Positions 50,572 to 62,124 of a stretch of 64,000 nt of DNA are shown in pieces. The position numbers and the translations under genes were made by a program. Origin of the DNA: Variovorax paradoxus (GTDB lineage: Bacteria; Pseudomonadota; Gammaproteobacteria; Burkholderiales; Burkholderiaceae_C); contig NZ_JAUSXL010000002.1 of assembly GCF_030815975.1 (NCBI RefSeq), positions 1 to 64,000 on the forward strand, read 5' to 3'. Within the stretch, counting starts at the first letter, position 1. Every line of letters begins with the position of its first letter. Below the pieces are notes generated by a model. The model saw only the letters and a list, made by a program, of their open reading frames with translations. It did no database searches and was not told the origin of the DNA.

Positions 50572-51414
50572 ATGCCAAGCGCCGTTTCCCTCCCTTCCCC
50601 GGTCACCAGCGTCGCCTCGCTCACGCCGCATCTCTACGCACCCGACGCGGTCCGGCCGCTGCGCGCCAAGGAACATTTCCTGAGCGCCGACACCTTCGTC
50701 GAGCTGCACCAGCACCCGTGGCCGCAGCTCACCTTCTCGACCCGCGGCGTGATCCGGCTCAGCACGCAGGACGGCAGCTACATCGTGCCGCCGTCGCGCG
50801 CGGTCTGGGTGCCGGCCAACATGCCGCACAGCATCATGCTGATCGAAGACGCCGAGTTGCGCACGGTGTACCTGCATGCCTGGCTCGGCCCGCCATGGGA
50901 AAAATGCGAGGTGCTCGAAATCAGCCCGCTGCTGCGCGCGCTGATGCTCGCGCTCGACACCACGCCCGACGGCCTGCCGCCGGCCGATCCGCATGCGCCG
51001 CAGCGCGAACGCATGATCGCCCCGCTGCTGGTCGACGAGCTGGAGCGCGCCACGCAGATCCGCATCGACGTGCCGCTGCCCACCGACAAGCGGCTGCGCC
51101 AGCTGTGCGAGACGCTGCTGCGCAACCCGGCCGACCGCGCCACGCTGGCCGAGCGCGCCGCTGCCATCGGCGCGAGCGAGCGCACCGTGGCGCGGCTCTT
51201 CCGCGACCAGCTCGGCATGAGCTGGCAGCAGTGGCGGCAGCAGGCCGTGATGGCGCACGCGCTGCCGCTGCTGGCGCGCGGCATGGCCGTGAGCCAGGTG
51301 GCGGCGGCCAGCGGCTATGCCACCGACAGCGCGTTCTGCGCCATGTTCAAGGCCGCCACCGGGCGCTCGCCGACATCGTTCCAGCACAGGAAGCGATCCG
51401 CCGCATTCGCCTGA
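50572..51414 (+). CDS. AraC-family transcriptional regulator (cupin type)
   Basis: A 280-residue AraC protein from ATG 50572. The N-terminal cupin is 'FVELHQHPWPQLTFSTRGVIRLSTQDGSYIVPPSRAVWVPANMPHSIMLI', with a metal-like HxHP pattern. The C-terminal pair of helix-turn-helix motifs is 'TLAERAAAIGASERTVARLFRDQLGMSWQQWRQQ' and 'VAAASGYATDSAFCAMFKAATGRSPTSFQ'. Divergent from the MFS transporter, which it probably controls. Confidence 0.93.
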   Translation: MPSAVSLPSPVTSVASLTPHLYAPDAVRPLRAKEHFLSADTFVELHQHPWPQLTFSTRGVIRLSTQDGSYIVPPSRAVWVPANMPHSIMLIEDAELRTVYLHAWLGPPWEKCEVLEISPLLRALMLALDTTPDGLPPADPHAPQRERMIAPLLVDELERATQIRIDVPLPTDKRLRQLCETLLRNPADRATLAERAAAIGASERTVARLFRDQLGMSWQQWRQQAVMAHALPLLARGMAVSQVAAASGYATDSAFCAMFKAATGRSPTSFQHRKRSAAFA

Positions 51415-51502
51415 AGCTCGCCTGAATGGCACCGTGCCGTCACGGCGCTCTGGCAAGATCGGCCGGCCGACGAAAACCACGGACCACCCGACCGACCTGC
51501 CC

Positions 51503-52219
51503 ATGGCGCCCCTTCCGCGAACGCACAGCCCCCAGACCTGGACCGCCGACATCGGCGCGCGCATTCGCCGTCTCTTCTGGCTCAAGGCGATCGGGACCAC
51601 GGTCTTCACCTGGCTCTTTTTCATCGGCTACTTTCACATGCTGCGCAACCCGGCCTACCCGGTCGTGGTGATGCCGCTCACGGCGCTGGACCACCTGATT
51701 CCGTTCCAGCCCTACACGCTGGGCGCCTACCTCTCGCTGTGGGTCTACGTGGGCGTCGCGCCCGGCCTGCAGCCGAATTTTCGCGAGCTGGTGGTGTACG
51801 GGCTGTGGATCGGCGCGCTGTGCCTCACGGGCCTGGGCCTCTTCTACTTCTGGCCGACGCAGATACCGCCGCTTGCCATCGACGTCTCGGGCTATCCCGG
51901 CTTTGCGATGCTGCAGGGCGTGGATGCCGCGGGCAACGCCTGCCCCTCGATGCACGTGGCCGTGGCCATCTTCACGGCCATCCGCCTGGACCACGTGCTG
52001 CGCGAGGCGCGCACGCCGGCCTTTCTCCGCCTTGCCAACTGGCTCTGGTTTGCCGCCATTGCGTACTCGACACTGGCCATCAAGCAGCACGTGGTGCTCG
52101 ACGCGCTGGCCGGCGCACTGCTGGGAATGGCCTTTGTGCTCGCCTCGCTTCGCTGGCGGCCGGGGGACAGAAGCCGGGGCCATGCGCTGGTGGGAGCGGA
52201 TATCATTGGCCATCACTGA
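51503..52219 (+). CDS. PAP2-family membrane phosphatase
   Basis: A 238-residue protein from ATG 51503 with several transmembrane helices. PAP2 signatures 2 and 3 are visible: 'CPSMHVAVAIF' and 'IKQHVVLDALAGALLG', the conserved histidines facing the periplasmic side. Signature 1 (KxxxxxxRP) is not obvious. It resembles lipid phosphatases or inositolphosphotransferases. It lies ahead of an ACP and a ketosynthase gene. Confidence 0.85.
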   Translation: MAPLPRTHSPQTWTADIGARIRRLFWLKAIGTTVFTWLFFIGYFHMLRNPAYPVVVMPLTALDHLIPFQPYTLGAYLSLWVYVGVAPGLQPNFRELVVYGLWIGALCLTGLGLFYFWPTQIPPLAIDVSGYPGFAMLQGVDAAGNACPSMHVAVAIFTAIRLDHVLREARTPAFLRLANWLWFAAIAYSTLAIKQHVVLDALAGALLGMAFVLASLRWRPGDRSRGHALVGADIIGHH

Positions 52220-52312
52220 CCCACAAGCCGAGCGAGGAAGGGGTCGATCCCATGGAGCGCCCCCAGGGCGGCGATCGATCAGCGGCCGGCATACGACAAC
52301 AGGCATCGCACG

Positions 52313-52555
52313 ATGAGTTCGCTGAAGGAATTGCAGGACCTGATCCACGAGAAGTACGGCATCGAACCGTCGAAGCTCGACCCCAACGCATCGATGCGCG
52401 AAACCGGCGGGCTCGACTCGCTGGCATTGGCCGAGTTCCTGTTTGCCATCGAAGACCACTTCGGCATCACCATGCCCGACGAAGACGCCAACATCGACAC
52501 CCTGACCGAACTGGCGGTGCTGGTCGACAAGGTCAGGGCCGCGAAGACAGCGTGA
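52313..52555 (+). CDS. Acyl carrier protein
   Basis: An 80-residue ACP. The phosphopantetheine serine is S36 in 'ETGGLDSLALAEFLFAIED', a variant of the usual GxDS. It is not the housekeeping AcpP (which has no fatty-acid cluster here). The stop overlaps the ketosynthase start (GTGA), so the two are co-translated. Confidence 0.92.
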   Translation: MSSLKELQDLIHEKYGIEPSKLDPNASMRETGGLDSLALAEFLFAIEDHFGITMPDEDANIDTLTELAVLVDKVRAAKTA

Positions 52556-53760
52556 ACCACGAGGTCTGCGTCACCGGACTGGGCGTCGTGGCGCCGCACG
52601 GCGACGAGCCCGGCGCGCTGTTCCAGGCGCTGCTCGATGGTCAATCGGCCATCCGCCCGATCTTCCCCGAACTGCCCAGGCCTGCCGCCGCGGCCACGGT
52701 GGCCTTCGACGAAACACGCTGGTTCACCAAGCTGCAACTCGCCGGCGTCGACCGCGTGAGCCAGCTCGCGGTGGCCGCGGCCGATCTCGCGCTGCGCGAT
52801 GCGGGCCTTGCCGCGAACGATGCCGATCCCGAACGCATGGGTGTCTACGCCGGCTGCGGCATGGGCGGCGCCGCGGCGCTGGAGGCGGCCTACCGCGGCA
52901 ACGGGCGGGTATCGCCGCTCACCATTCCCGCCTTCATGCCCAATGCGCCCGCCGCCCACGTGGCCATGCGCCAGGGCGTGCAGGGACCGGTGCTGACCTA
53001 TTCGATCGCCTGCGCCTCGTCGTCGGTGGCCATTGCCGAAGCGGCCAAGGCCATCCGGCGCGGCGAAGTCGACATGGCCATTGCCGGCGGCAGCGAAGCG
53101 CTGATCGTGCCGGGCGTGGTGCTGGCCTGGCAGGCCATGCAGACGCTGGCCAGCTTCCAACCCGGCGAGGCGGCCGGCGCGGTGCGGCCCTTCGCAAGCG
53201 ACCGCAGCGGTTTTGCGCTGGGCGAAGGCGCGGCCTTCCTGGTGCTCGAATCCGCCGAACGCGCACGCGGCCGAGGCGCCCGCAGCTATGCCACGCTGGC
53301 CGGCTGGGGCCTGAGCAGCGATGCCACCCATCTCACCAAGCCCGATGCGCCCGGCCAGGCGCGTGCGCTGCGCCAGGCCCTGCGGCAGGCCGGGCTCGCA
53401 CCGCGCGATGTGGGCTACTGCAATGCGCACGGCACCGCCACGCGCATCGGCGACGTGGTCGAGCGCAACGCGCTGGCCGATGTGTGGGGCAATGACCTGG
53501 ACAGCCTGCGCGTCAGCTCCACCAAGGCGCTGCACGGCCACATGCTCGGTGCCGCGGGCGCCATCGAGGCGCTCGTCACGGTACTTGCGCTGCACCACCG
53601 GCAGTTGCCGCCGAATGCGAACTGCAGCGAAGTCGATCCGGCCTGCAGCCTGAATCTCGTGGCGCAGCACGACACGGGTGCGCCAGCCATCGAAGCGGCC
53701 ATGAGCAACTCCTTCGCATTCGGCGGCACGAATTCCGTGCTGCTCTTCCGCCGCTCGTGA
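52552..53760 (+). CDS. Beta-ketoacyl-ACP synthase (FabF-like)
   Basis: A 402-residue ketosynthase from GTG 52552. The condensing triad is Cys154 in 'YSIACASSSVAIAEA', His in 'GYCNAHGTATRIGD' and His in 'STKALHGHMLGAAGA'; 'NSFAFGGTNSVLLFRRS' ends the protein. It could extend acyl chains on the adjacent ACP. Standing alone with a PAP2 phosphatase it suggests a dedicated lipid or secondary-metabolite step rather than bulk fatty-acid synthesis. Confidence 0.92.
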   Translation: MNHEVCVTGLGVVAPHGDEPGALFQALLDGQSAIRPIFPELPRPAAAATVAFDETRWFTKLQLAGVDRVSQLAVAAADLALRDAGLAANDADPERMGVYAGCGMGGAAALEAAYRGNGRVSPLTIPAFMPNAPAAHVAMRQGVQGPVLTYSIACASSSVAIAEAAKAIRRGEVDMAIAGGSEALIVPGVVLAWQAMQTLASFQPGEAAGAVRPFASDRSGFALGEGAAFLVLESAERARGRGARSYATLAGWGLSSDATHLTKPDAPGQARALRQALRQAGLAPRDVGYCNAHGTATRIGDVVERNALADVWGNDLDSLRVSSTKALHGHMLGAAGAIEALVTVLALHHRQLPPNANCSEVDPACSLNLVAQHDTGAPAIEAAMSNSFAFGGTNSVLLFRRS

Positions 53761-53838
53761 AACCGGGGTTCCGTCGGGGGTATGCTGACAATGGAATCTT
53801 CTTCGATCAATCACCTCGACAAACGGGAGTTCGTCATC

Positions 53839-54261
53839 ATGCGTTTTCGCACCGCACTGATTTCCATCGCGCTGGTTGCGGCCGGCGTCTCGGCCTCGGC
53901 CCAGTCGGACCTGCTCGGCAAGTTCAAGGACCAGATGGGCTCCTCGGGCGGCGCCTCAGCGCTCGGCGAGAACCTCGGCTTCAAGATGCCCGCGATCGGC
54001 TCCAGCACCATGGGCAATGCGGCCGGCGTGCTGCAGTACTGCGTCAAGAACAACTATCTCGGCGGCGATGCGGCCTCGGTGAAGGACAAGCTGCTGGCCA
54101 AAATCACCGGCCAGAAGCAGCAGGAGACCGGCTTCGCGAGCGGTGCCAAGGGGCTGCTCAAGGGCGGCGACGGCAAGACGCTGAACTTCAAGATGCTCTC
54201 GTCGAAGGTGAAGGAGAAGGCCTGCGACTACGTGCTCAAGAACGCGAGTTCGCTGGTCTAG
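53839..54261 (+). CDS. DUF2501 secreted protein (YjjA-like)
   Basis: A 140-residue exported protein from ATG 53839 after GGGAG. The signal peptide 'MRFRTALISIALVAAGVSASA' is clear. The mature part has 'GVLQYCVKNNYLGG' and 'KEKACDYVLKNASSLV', with two cysteines likely disulphide-linked, matching DUF2501. Function unknown in the family. Confidence 0.85.
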   Translation: MRFRTALISIALVAAGVSASAQSDLLGKFKDQMGSSGGASALGENLGFKMPAIGSSTMGNAAGVLQYCVKNNYLGGDAASVKDKLLAKITGQKQQETGFASGAKGLLKGGDGKTLNFKMLSSKVKEKACDYVLKNASSLV

Positions 54262-54383
54262 GTACCCTCCCCATGCCCGCGGCCCGTCATCGTCATCACT
54301 GCTTTCTCGGCATTCCACGACCGGCCGCGTAAGTTACCGCCTGCGGTGGCGCAGGAAAATCGCCAGCGAGCCACCCACCATCC

Positions 54384-56120
54384 ATGAATCCGGCAGCCAC
54401 CTCCTCCTCGTCCTCCCTGCGCCAGCGCATCGCACGCTGGGTTCCCTGCCTTGCATGGCCCCGCCCTTCCGCGGCGCTGCTGCGCAACGAGGCGATGGCG
54501 GGCATCACGGTGGCGCTGATGGTCATTCCGCAAGGCGTGGCGTATGCGGCGCTGGCGGGCATGCCGCTGGTCACCGGCGTGTACGCGGCGCTGTTCCCGG
54601 CGCTCGTCGCGGTGATCTTCAGCTCGTCGCAGCGGCTGTCGGTCGGCCCCACTGCCCTCACCAGCCTGCTGGTGGGCGCATCGCTCGCGCCGCTGGCGGT
54701 GCCCGGCAGCGCCGAATGGGTGGAAATGGCCGTCTGGCTCACGTTGATGTCGGGCGCGATCCAGGTCGTGCTGGGTGCCGGGCGCTTCGGCTGGCTGCTG
54801 CGGCTGGTCAACTCGCCGGTGCTGATCGGCTTCACGCAGGGCGCGGCGGTGCTGATCGCCATCTCGCAGCTGCCGGCGCTGCTCGGCTTCACAGGGCGCA
54901 CCATCCCCCAGGTGCTGCAGGGGGGGCCGCTGCCGGATCTGGTCGCCGTTGCCTTCGGGCTGGGCAGCATCGCCGTGCTGTGGCTCGGCAAGCGGCTCGC
55001 GCCGCGCTTCCCGACCACGATGGCGCTGGTGGCGGGCGCCGCGGCCATCAGCTGGAGCGTCAACTACGCATTGCGCGGCGGGGCCGTGGTGGGCAGCTTG
55101 CCCTCGGGCCTGCCCTCCTTCTACTGGCCGGGCCTGCTGCCTTTGCACACGTTCAGCGCGCTGGTGCTGCCGGCCCTGATGATCACACTGGTGAGCTTTC
55201 TCGAAACCGCTTCGAGCGCCAAGGTCGACAACGCGCGCGCCGGCACGCTCTGGAACGAGAACCAGGACCTGATCGGCCAGGGCCTGGCCAAGCTGGCCTC
55301 GGGTTTCTCGGGCGCCTTTCCCACCAGCTCGTCGTTCTCGCGCTCGGCCATCACGCTGTATGCGGGCGCGCAGACCGGCTGGGCCACGCTGTCCAGCGTG
55401 GTGGTGGTGGCCGGTGCGCTGCTGTGGCTGATGCCGCTGCTCTATCACGTGCCGCAGGCGGTGCTGGCGGCGGTGGTGGTCACGGCCATCCTCGGACTGG
55501 TCAAGCCGGCGAGCTTCGTCGCGCTCTGGCGCGTGTCGCGCATCGAGGCCGGCATTTCGTTCGGCACCTTCGTGCTGACCATTGCCACGGCGCCGAGCAT
55601 CTACTGGGGCGTGCTGGGCGGCCTGCTCGCGAGCCTGGCGCACTACATGTACCGCCACCTTCATCCACGCATCATCGAGGTGGGCCTGCATCCCGACGGC
55701 AGCCTGCGCGACCGCAACCTCTGGAAGCTGCCCCCGCTGGCGCCGCAGCTCTATGCGCTGCGCATGGATGCCGAGCTGGACTTCGCCTCGGCCTCCACGC
55801 TCGAACGCGCGCTCACCGTGGCGCTGGCCGAGCGCCCCGAACTGACCGACGTGTGCCTCTTCGCGCAGCCCATCAACCGCATCGACATCACGGGTGCCGA
55901 AGTGTTCGGCTCGATCCGCCGGATGATGGAAGCCAAGGGCGTGCGCCTGCACCTGAGCGGCCTGAAGCTGCCGGCCATGCAGGTGCTGGAGCGCGCCGGC
56001 CTGCTCGCGCCGGGGCCGATGCTCTTCAGCTACCGCACCGACGGCGAAGCGCTGGCGGCGTTGGCCCCGCGCGCCGACGCACCGCCGCATGCGGCGGCTC
56101 GGAACGACATCGGCAGCTGA
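54384..56120 (+). CDS. SulP-family anion transporter with STAS domain
   Basis: A 578-residue inner-membrane transporter. The SulP core holds 'GITVALMVIPQGVAYAALAGMPLVTGVYAALFP', 'SVGPTALTSLLVGAS' and 'GFSGAFPTSSSFSRSAI'. The C-terminal STAS domain follows ('LYALRMDAELDFASASTLERAL', 'INRIDITGAEVFGSIRRMMEAKGV'). Family substrates include sulfate, bicarbonate and dicarboxylates; no cys genes are nearby to decide. Confidence 0.93.
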   Translation: MNPAATSSSSSLRQRIARWVPCLAWPRPSAALLRNEAMAGITVALMVIPQGVAYAALAGMPLVTGVYAALFPALVAVIFSSSQRLSVGPTALTSLLVGASLAPLAVPGSAEWVEMAVWLTLMSGAIQVVLGAGRFGWLLRLVNSPVLIGFTQGAAVLIAISQLPALLGFTGRTIPQVLQGGPLPDLVAVAFGLGSIAVLWLGKRLAPRFPTTMALVAGAAAISWSVNYALRGGAVVGSLPSGLPSFYWPGLLPLHTFSALVLPALMITLVSFLETASSAKVDNARAGTLWNENQDLIGQGLAKLASGFSGAFPTSSSFSRSAITLYAGAQTGWATLSSVVVVAGALLWLMPLLYHVPQAVLAAVVVTAILGLVKPASFVALWRVSRIEAGISFGTFVLTIATAPSIYWGVLGGLLASLAHYMYRHLHPRIIEVGLHPDGSLRDRNLWKLPPLAPQLYALRMDAELDFASASTLERALTVALAERPELTDVCLFAQPINRIDITGAEVFGSIRRMMEAKGVRLHLSGLKLPAMQVLERAGLLAPGPMLFSYRTDGEALAALAPRADAPPHAAARNDIGS

Positions 56121-56165
56121 ACGAACGCCTCTGGCGCCGCGCACGCAGCGCATGACCGAAGGAAG

Positions 56166-56735
56166 TCAGCGCGCCGCGACAAAAGGCTCGACCGAGGCCG
56201 ACTTGATCTCGTAGCCGCTCACGCCCATGTCCGCCGAGGCATAGCGCGCGGCCTTCAGCAGGCCGCTCACACGCACGGTGTCCATCGCATGCAGGCCCTT
56301 CACGGCATCGGCCGCGACCACATGCACGATCTGGTTGGCCGGCGGCGGTGGGGTATGGATGCAGGCGCCGAAGTACGGCACCAGCAGGAACTCGCGAATG
56401 CCGTCCTGCGTGTTGTCGAGCGGAACGACGAAGCCCGAGAGCCCTGCGGCCATGCCGTCGAGCGCCACGTTGACCGGTGCGTTGTCCCAGACGGCGCGCA
56501 TCTCGTCCAGCATCTGGACCGCGCGCGGGTCGTTGTCGCGCAGCGCCTCCAGGCTGAGGTTGCGGTAGCGCTTGGTCGGGTCCCAGCTCTTGGGAACGAG
56601 CTCTTCCCACTTGAGTTCCTGCACGGCGCCGGCGACAGTCGGGCTGGTGCCCGCGGCCGGCCCGCAGCCCGCCAGGCCAACAGCGCCCAGCGCAAGCAGG
56701 AAGGCCGGCAAGGCGCGGCGGAAGAAGGCTCTCAT
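56166..56735 (-). CDS. DUF3299 lipoprotein
   Basis: A 189-residue protein from ATG 56735. A lipoprotein signal ends in 'AVGLAGCG' (cysteine near residue 24). The body 'LSGFVVPLDNTQDGIREFLLVPYFGACIHTPPPPANQIVHVV' is the DUF3299 hallmark. Proteins of this family are often linked to ABC export systems and peptidoglycan/outer-membrane upkeep, but no such genes are adjacent. Function unknown. Confidence 0.88.
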   Translation of the reverse strand: MRAFFRRALPAFLLALGAVGLAGCGPAAGTSPTVAGAVQELKWEELVPKSWDPTKRYRNLSLEALRDNDPRAVQMLDEMRAVWDNAPVNVALDGMAAGLSGFVVPLDNTQDGIREFLLVPYFGACIHTPPPPANQIVHVVAADAVKGLHAMDTVRVSGLLKAARYASADMGVSGYEIKSASVEPFVAAR

Positions 56736-56808
56736 GGCTCCTATTGTGCTTGCGGCTTGTGTCCGCCAGCTTAGCGGGGGCTTAACGGTGAAAGCCGCGG
56801 GCAAGCGG

Positions 56809-57216
56809 TCAGTCCCGCACCGGTCCGCGCAGGTTCTTGATCTGCGAGCGCTGGCTCTTGCCTTCGAGCCGGCGCTGCTTCGAACCGTAGGTCGGCTTGG
56901 TGGCGCGCCGCACGCGCGGCGGCGTGGCCACGCTGTCGACCACCTCCTGCAGGCGTGCGAGCGCGTCGGCGCGGTTCATTTCCTGCGTGCGGTGCTGCTG
57001 CGCCTTCAAAACGAAGACGCCTTCCTGCGTGATGCGGCTGTCGCGCAGCGCGAGCATCCGCTCCTTCACGTCGGCAGGCAGCGAGCTCGCATGGATGTCG
57101 TAGCGCAGGTGCACTGCGCTCGACACCTTGTTGACGTTCTGGCCGCCCGCGCCCTGCGCGCGGATGGCGCTGAACTCGACCTCGTCGGGGTCGATCAGGA
57201 GGGGTGGGCGGAGCAT
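56809..57216 (-). CDS. arfB: Alternative ribosome-rescue factor / peptidyl-tRNA hydrolase ArfB (YaeJ)
   Basis: A 135-residue protein starting at 57216 (MLRPPLLIDPDEVEFSAIRAQGAGGQNVNK). The GGQ catalytic motif lies near residue 24 and the C-terminus is a basic tail ('YGSKQRRLEGKSQRSQIKNLRG') that threads into the empty mRNA channel. It hydrolyses peptidyl-tRNA on stalled ribosomes lacking a stop codon. Confidence 0.94.
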   Translation of the reverse strand: MLRPPLLIDPDEVEFSAIRAQGAGGQNVNKVSSAVHLRYDIHASSLPADVKERMLALRDSRITQEGVFVLKAQQHRTQEMNRADALARLQEVVDSVATPPRVRRATKPTYGSKQRRLEGKSQRSQIKNLRGPVRD

Positions 57217-57232
57217 GCCCGCAAGTGTGCCT

Positions 57233-57305
57233 TCAAACGCGTTCGAAGACGCCTGCGATGCCCTGGTCACCGCCGATGCACATCGTGACGCGACGGACTG
57301 TCGCC
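57233..57305 (-). pseudogene. C-terminal relic of a thiolase (acetyl-CoA acetyltransferase)
   Basis: On the minus strand, about 22 codons read 'VRRVTMCIGGDQGIAGVFER' and end at TGA 57233-57235. This is the usual last segment of thiolases (their CxGGGxG active-site end, here with an Asp in place of one Gly). No upstream thiolase sequence continues, so only the tail remains. Confidence 0.5.
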
Positions 57306-57323
57306 GCGGGAAATACCGGCGGC

Positions 57324-57668
57324 TCAGCCGCGCGAAACCGACTTTGCGGACACGTCGGTCACGTCGCTGGCGCTGCCGCGAATGCGCACCGGGTGCTCCA
57401 CCGATTCGCCGCGCGCACGCGCATTGGCCATGTCGGCCGCAGTCGGCTCGGCCGGCTGTGCCGCATTGCGAAAACGCTCGAAGCCCGAACGCGGGTTGAA
57501 GCGCCCGCCCATCGAAGCCATCCAGGGCGTCACGGGCTTGCCCGTGATCCGTCCCCAGGCGTAGCGCACGCCCCAGACGGCCGCCAGCAGCGTGACGGCG
57601 ACCGCCAGGCTGGCCGCGAAGACCAGCCCCAGGAGCAGAAGAATGACGCGAAAAATGAAGTTCATCAT
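57324..57668 (-). CDS. Small membrane hypothetical protein
   Basis: A 114-residue protein with one long hydrophobic region (residues ~4-30, 'FIFRVILLLLGLVFAASLAVAVTLL') and a polar, Ala/Arg-rich tail. I do not recognise a domain. It lies six bases after the clpB stop and is read in the same direction, so it may be co-expressed with the chaperone. Confidence 0.6.
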   Translation of the reverse strand: MMNFIFRVILLLLGLVFAASLAVAVTLLAAVWGVRYAWGRITGKPVTPWMASMGGRFNPRSGFERFRNAAQPAEPTAADMANARARGESVEHPVRIRGSASDVTDVSAKSVSRG

Positions 57669-57674
57669 CCGACT

Positions 57675-60296
<2,622 letters not shown>

Positions 60297-60317
60297 GGTG
60301 GTGTTCCTGCACTCAAA

Positions 60318-60343
60318 ATAGGACTGTTCGGGCGCGATTCAAG
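60318..60343 (-). promoter_or_regulatory. Sigma-32-like promoter of clpB
   Basis: On the minus strand CTTGAA (60343-60338), 14 bases, then TCCTAT-TTT. This approximates the heat-shock consensus CTTGAA-N13-15-CCCCAT and lies 22-47 bases before the clpB start. Confidence 0.5.
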
Positions 60344-60406
60344 GTGTCCGGCGCTTCGGGCACGGCTATTGCACTGTGCCTCGTCATCTTTCGAATGGAG
60401 TCGATC

Positions 60407-61399
60407 ATGGTTTTTTCAATGCAGCGCGCCCATCCGGTTCGCCGGGCGCTCGGCGTCGGTCTCTTTCTAGCGGCCATGGGCCTGACGGGTCTTGCGCAGG
60501 CGCAAGGCACGCCCATCCGGCTGCTGGTCGGTTTTCCGGCCGGTGCCGGCACGGACGCCATTGCACGCACACTCGGCGAAAAACTCAAGGACGTGCTGGG
60601 CGTGCCGGTGGTGGTGGAAAACCGCGCCGGCGCCGGCGGACAGATCGCGGCGCAGGCGCTCAAGGCGGCCCCGGCCGACGGCCATACGCTGTTCCTCTCC
60701 CATGACCATTCGATTTCCATCCTGCCGCAGGTGGTGAAGAACCCGGGCTTCAACCCCGCGACCGACTTCGTGCCCGTGGCCGGTTTCGCCACCTTTGCCA
60801 ACGTGCTGGCCGTCTCGGGCGGCACGCCGGCCAAGAGCATCGACGAGTACGTGAAGTGGGTTCGCACCCAGCGCGGCGGCAAGGAAACCATCGGCATTCC
60901 GGCACCGGCCTCCATCCCCGAGTTCCTGGTGAAGATGATTTCGGAAAAATACAAGATCGACGTGCAGCCCGCGCCCTACCGCGGCAGCGCGCCGATGACG
61001 GCGGACATGCTGGGCAACCAGATCACGGCCGGCATCGCCTCGGTGCCCGACTTCATCGAGAACCACAAGGCCGGCAAGGTGCGCATCGTCGCTTCCATCG
61101 GCGCCAAGCGCCAGGCCGTGCTGCCGAACGTGCCCACCTTCACCGAACTGGGCTTCTCGAACCTGGAAGACCTGCCCTACTACGGCATCTTCGCGCCCGT
61201 GGGTACGCCGCAGCCGATCATCGACAAGTACGGCGAGGCGCTGCAGAAGGTGCTGGCCATGCCCGACGTGAAGCAGAAGCTCACGACCATGGGGTTGACG
61301 GTCGGCTACGAGCCGCAGGGGCAGTTCGCAGGCCGCGTGCGCAGCTACACGCAGACCTGGGAACGGATCATCCAATCGAGCGGCTTCAAGCCCCTTTAA
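60407..61399 (+). CDS. Bug/TctC-family substrate-binding protein
   Basis: A 330-residue periplasmic protein. ATG 60407 is chosen because GGAG lies six bases before it; an upstream ATG at 60395 overlaps that site. Signal peptide 'ALGVGLFLAAMGLTGLAQA', then Bug motifs 'IRLLVGFPAGAGTDAIARTLGEKL', 'VVVENRAGAGGQIAAQALKAAPADGHTLF' and 'PAPYRGSAPMTADMLGNQI'. A third Bug gene in one window fits the expanded family in this group. Its stop TAA overlaps the moaE stop on the other strand (TTAA). Confidence 0.93.
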   Translation: MVFSMQRAHPVRRALGVGLFLAAMGLTGLAQAQGTPIRLLVGFPAGAGTDAIARTLGEKLKDVLGVPVVVENRAGAGGQIAAQALKAAPADGHTLFLSHDHSISILPQVVKNPGFNPATDFVPVAGFATFANVLAVSGGTPAKSIDEYVKWVRTQRGGKETIGIPAPASIPEFLVKMISEKYKIDVQPAPYRGSAPMTADMLGNQITAGIASVPDFIENHKAGKVRIVASIGAKRQAVLPNVPTFTELGFSNLEDLPYYGIFAPVGTPQPIIDKYGEALQKVLAMPDVKQKLTTMGLTVGYEPQGQFAGRVRSYTQTWERIIQSSGFKPL

Positions 61400-61872
61400 G
61401 CGTTCGGGGCGCTGATGCCCCAGCGCGCCAATGCGGCGTCGTCGCTGACGCGCGCATCCACCCAGCGGGCGCCTTCGGGCGTCTGTTCCTTCTTCCAGAA
61501 CGGGGCCTGGGTCTTCAGGTAGTCCATCAGGAACTCGCAGGCCTCGAAACTCTGGCCGCGGTGGGCCGAAACCACGGCCACCATCATGATCTGGTCGAGC
61601 GGCTGCAGCAGGCCCACGCGGTGGATCACGCGGGCACCCAGGATGTCGAAGCGCTGGTGCGCCTCGTCGATCATGGCCTCGATGGCCTTCTCGGTCATGC
61701 CGGGGTAGTGCTCGAGTTCCATCGAGGCGATGGTGCTGCCGTCATTGCGATCCCTCACCGTGCCGACGAAACTGCAGACCGCGCCCACGCGCTTGTCGCC
61801 GGCACGCAACGCGGCGACCTCCTGCCCCAGGTCGAAATCGGCTGTCTGGATCGAAACGCGTGCACCACTCAT
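61396..61872 (-). CDS. moaE: Molybdopterin synthase catalytic subunit
   Basis: A 158-residue MoaE. Family phrases 'GAVCSFVGTVRDRNDGSTIASMELEHYPGMTEKAI', 'IHRVGLLQPLDQIMMVAVVSAHRGQSFEACEFLMDYLKTQAPFWKKEQ' contain the conserved lysines and arginines of the active site. It uses the MoaD thiocarboxylate to make the dithiolene of molybdopterin. It is separated from moaD by a dapA-like gene on the opposite strand. Confidence 0.96.
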   Translation of the reverse strand: MSGARVSIQTADFDLGQEVAALRAGDKRVGAVCSFVGTVRDRNDGSTIASMELEHYPGMTEKAIEAMIDEAHQRFDILGARVIHRVGLLQPLDQIMMVAVVSAHRGQSFEACEFLMDYLKTQAPFWKKEQTPEGARWVDARVSDDAALARWGISAPNA

Positions 61873-62124
61873 GCCGGGATTGTGGCACCGCGCTAGACTT
61901 CGGCAATGCCCCGCCTCGCCATGCTTTCTTCAGTGCCTTCGCACATCGAAAGCAGCCGTGCGCGCCAGGGCAGCAAAGCCAAAAAACCAAAGCTCGTCTG
62001 ACCGGAGCTGCGGTTCCGTCGTCGGATGAGCGACGGAACCTGCCAAGGCCTTGGCCCCGAATGGGTTGCGCGCGCATCGAACGACGGTTCCTTTCCATCG
62101 GTCGATTCCCCTGAGGAAACCCGC
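61873..62124. other. Spacer with palindromes between moaE and the dapA-like gene
   Basis: No supported gene. Contains the perfect inverted repeat GTTCCGTCG-tcggatgag-CGACGGAAC (62013-62039) immediately followed by the palindrome CCAAGGCCTTGG (62043-62054). Confidence 0.6.
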
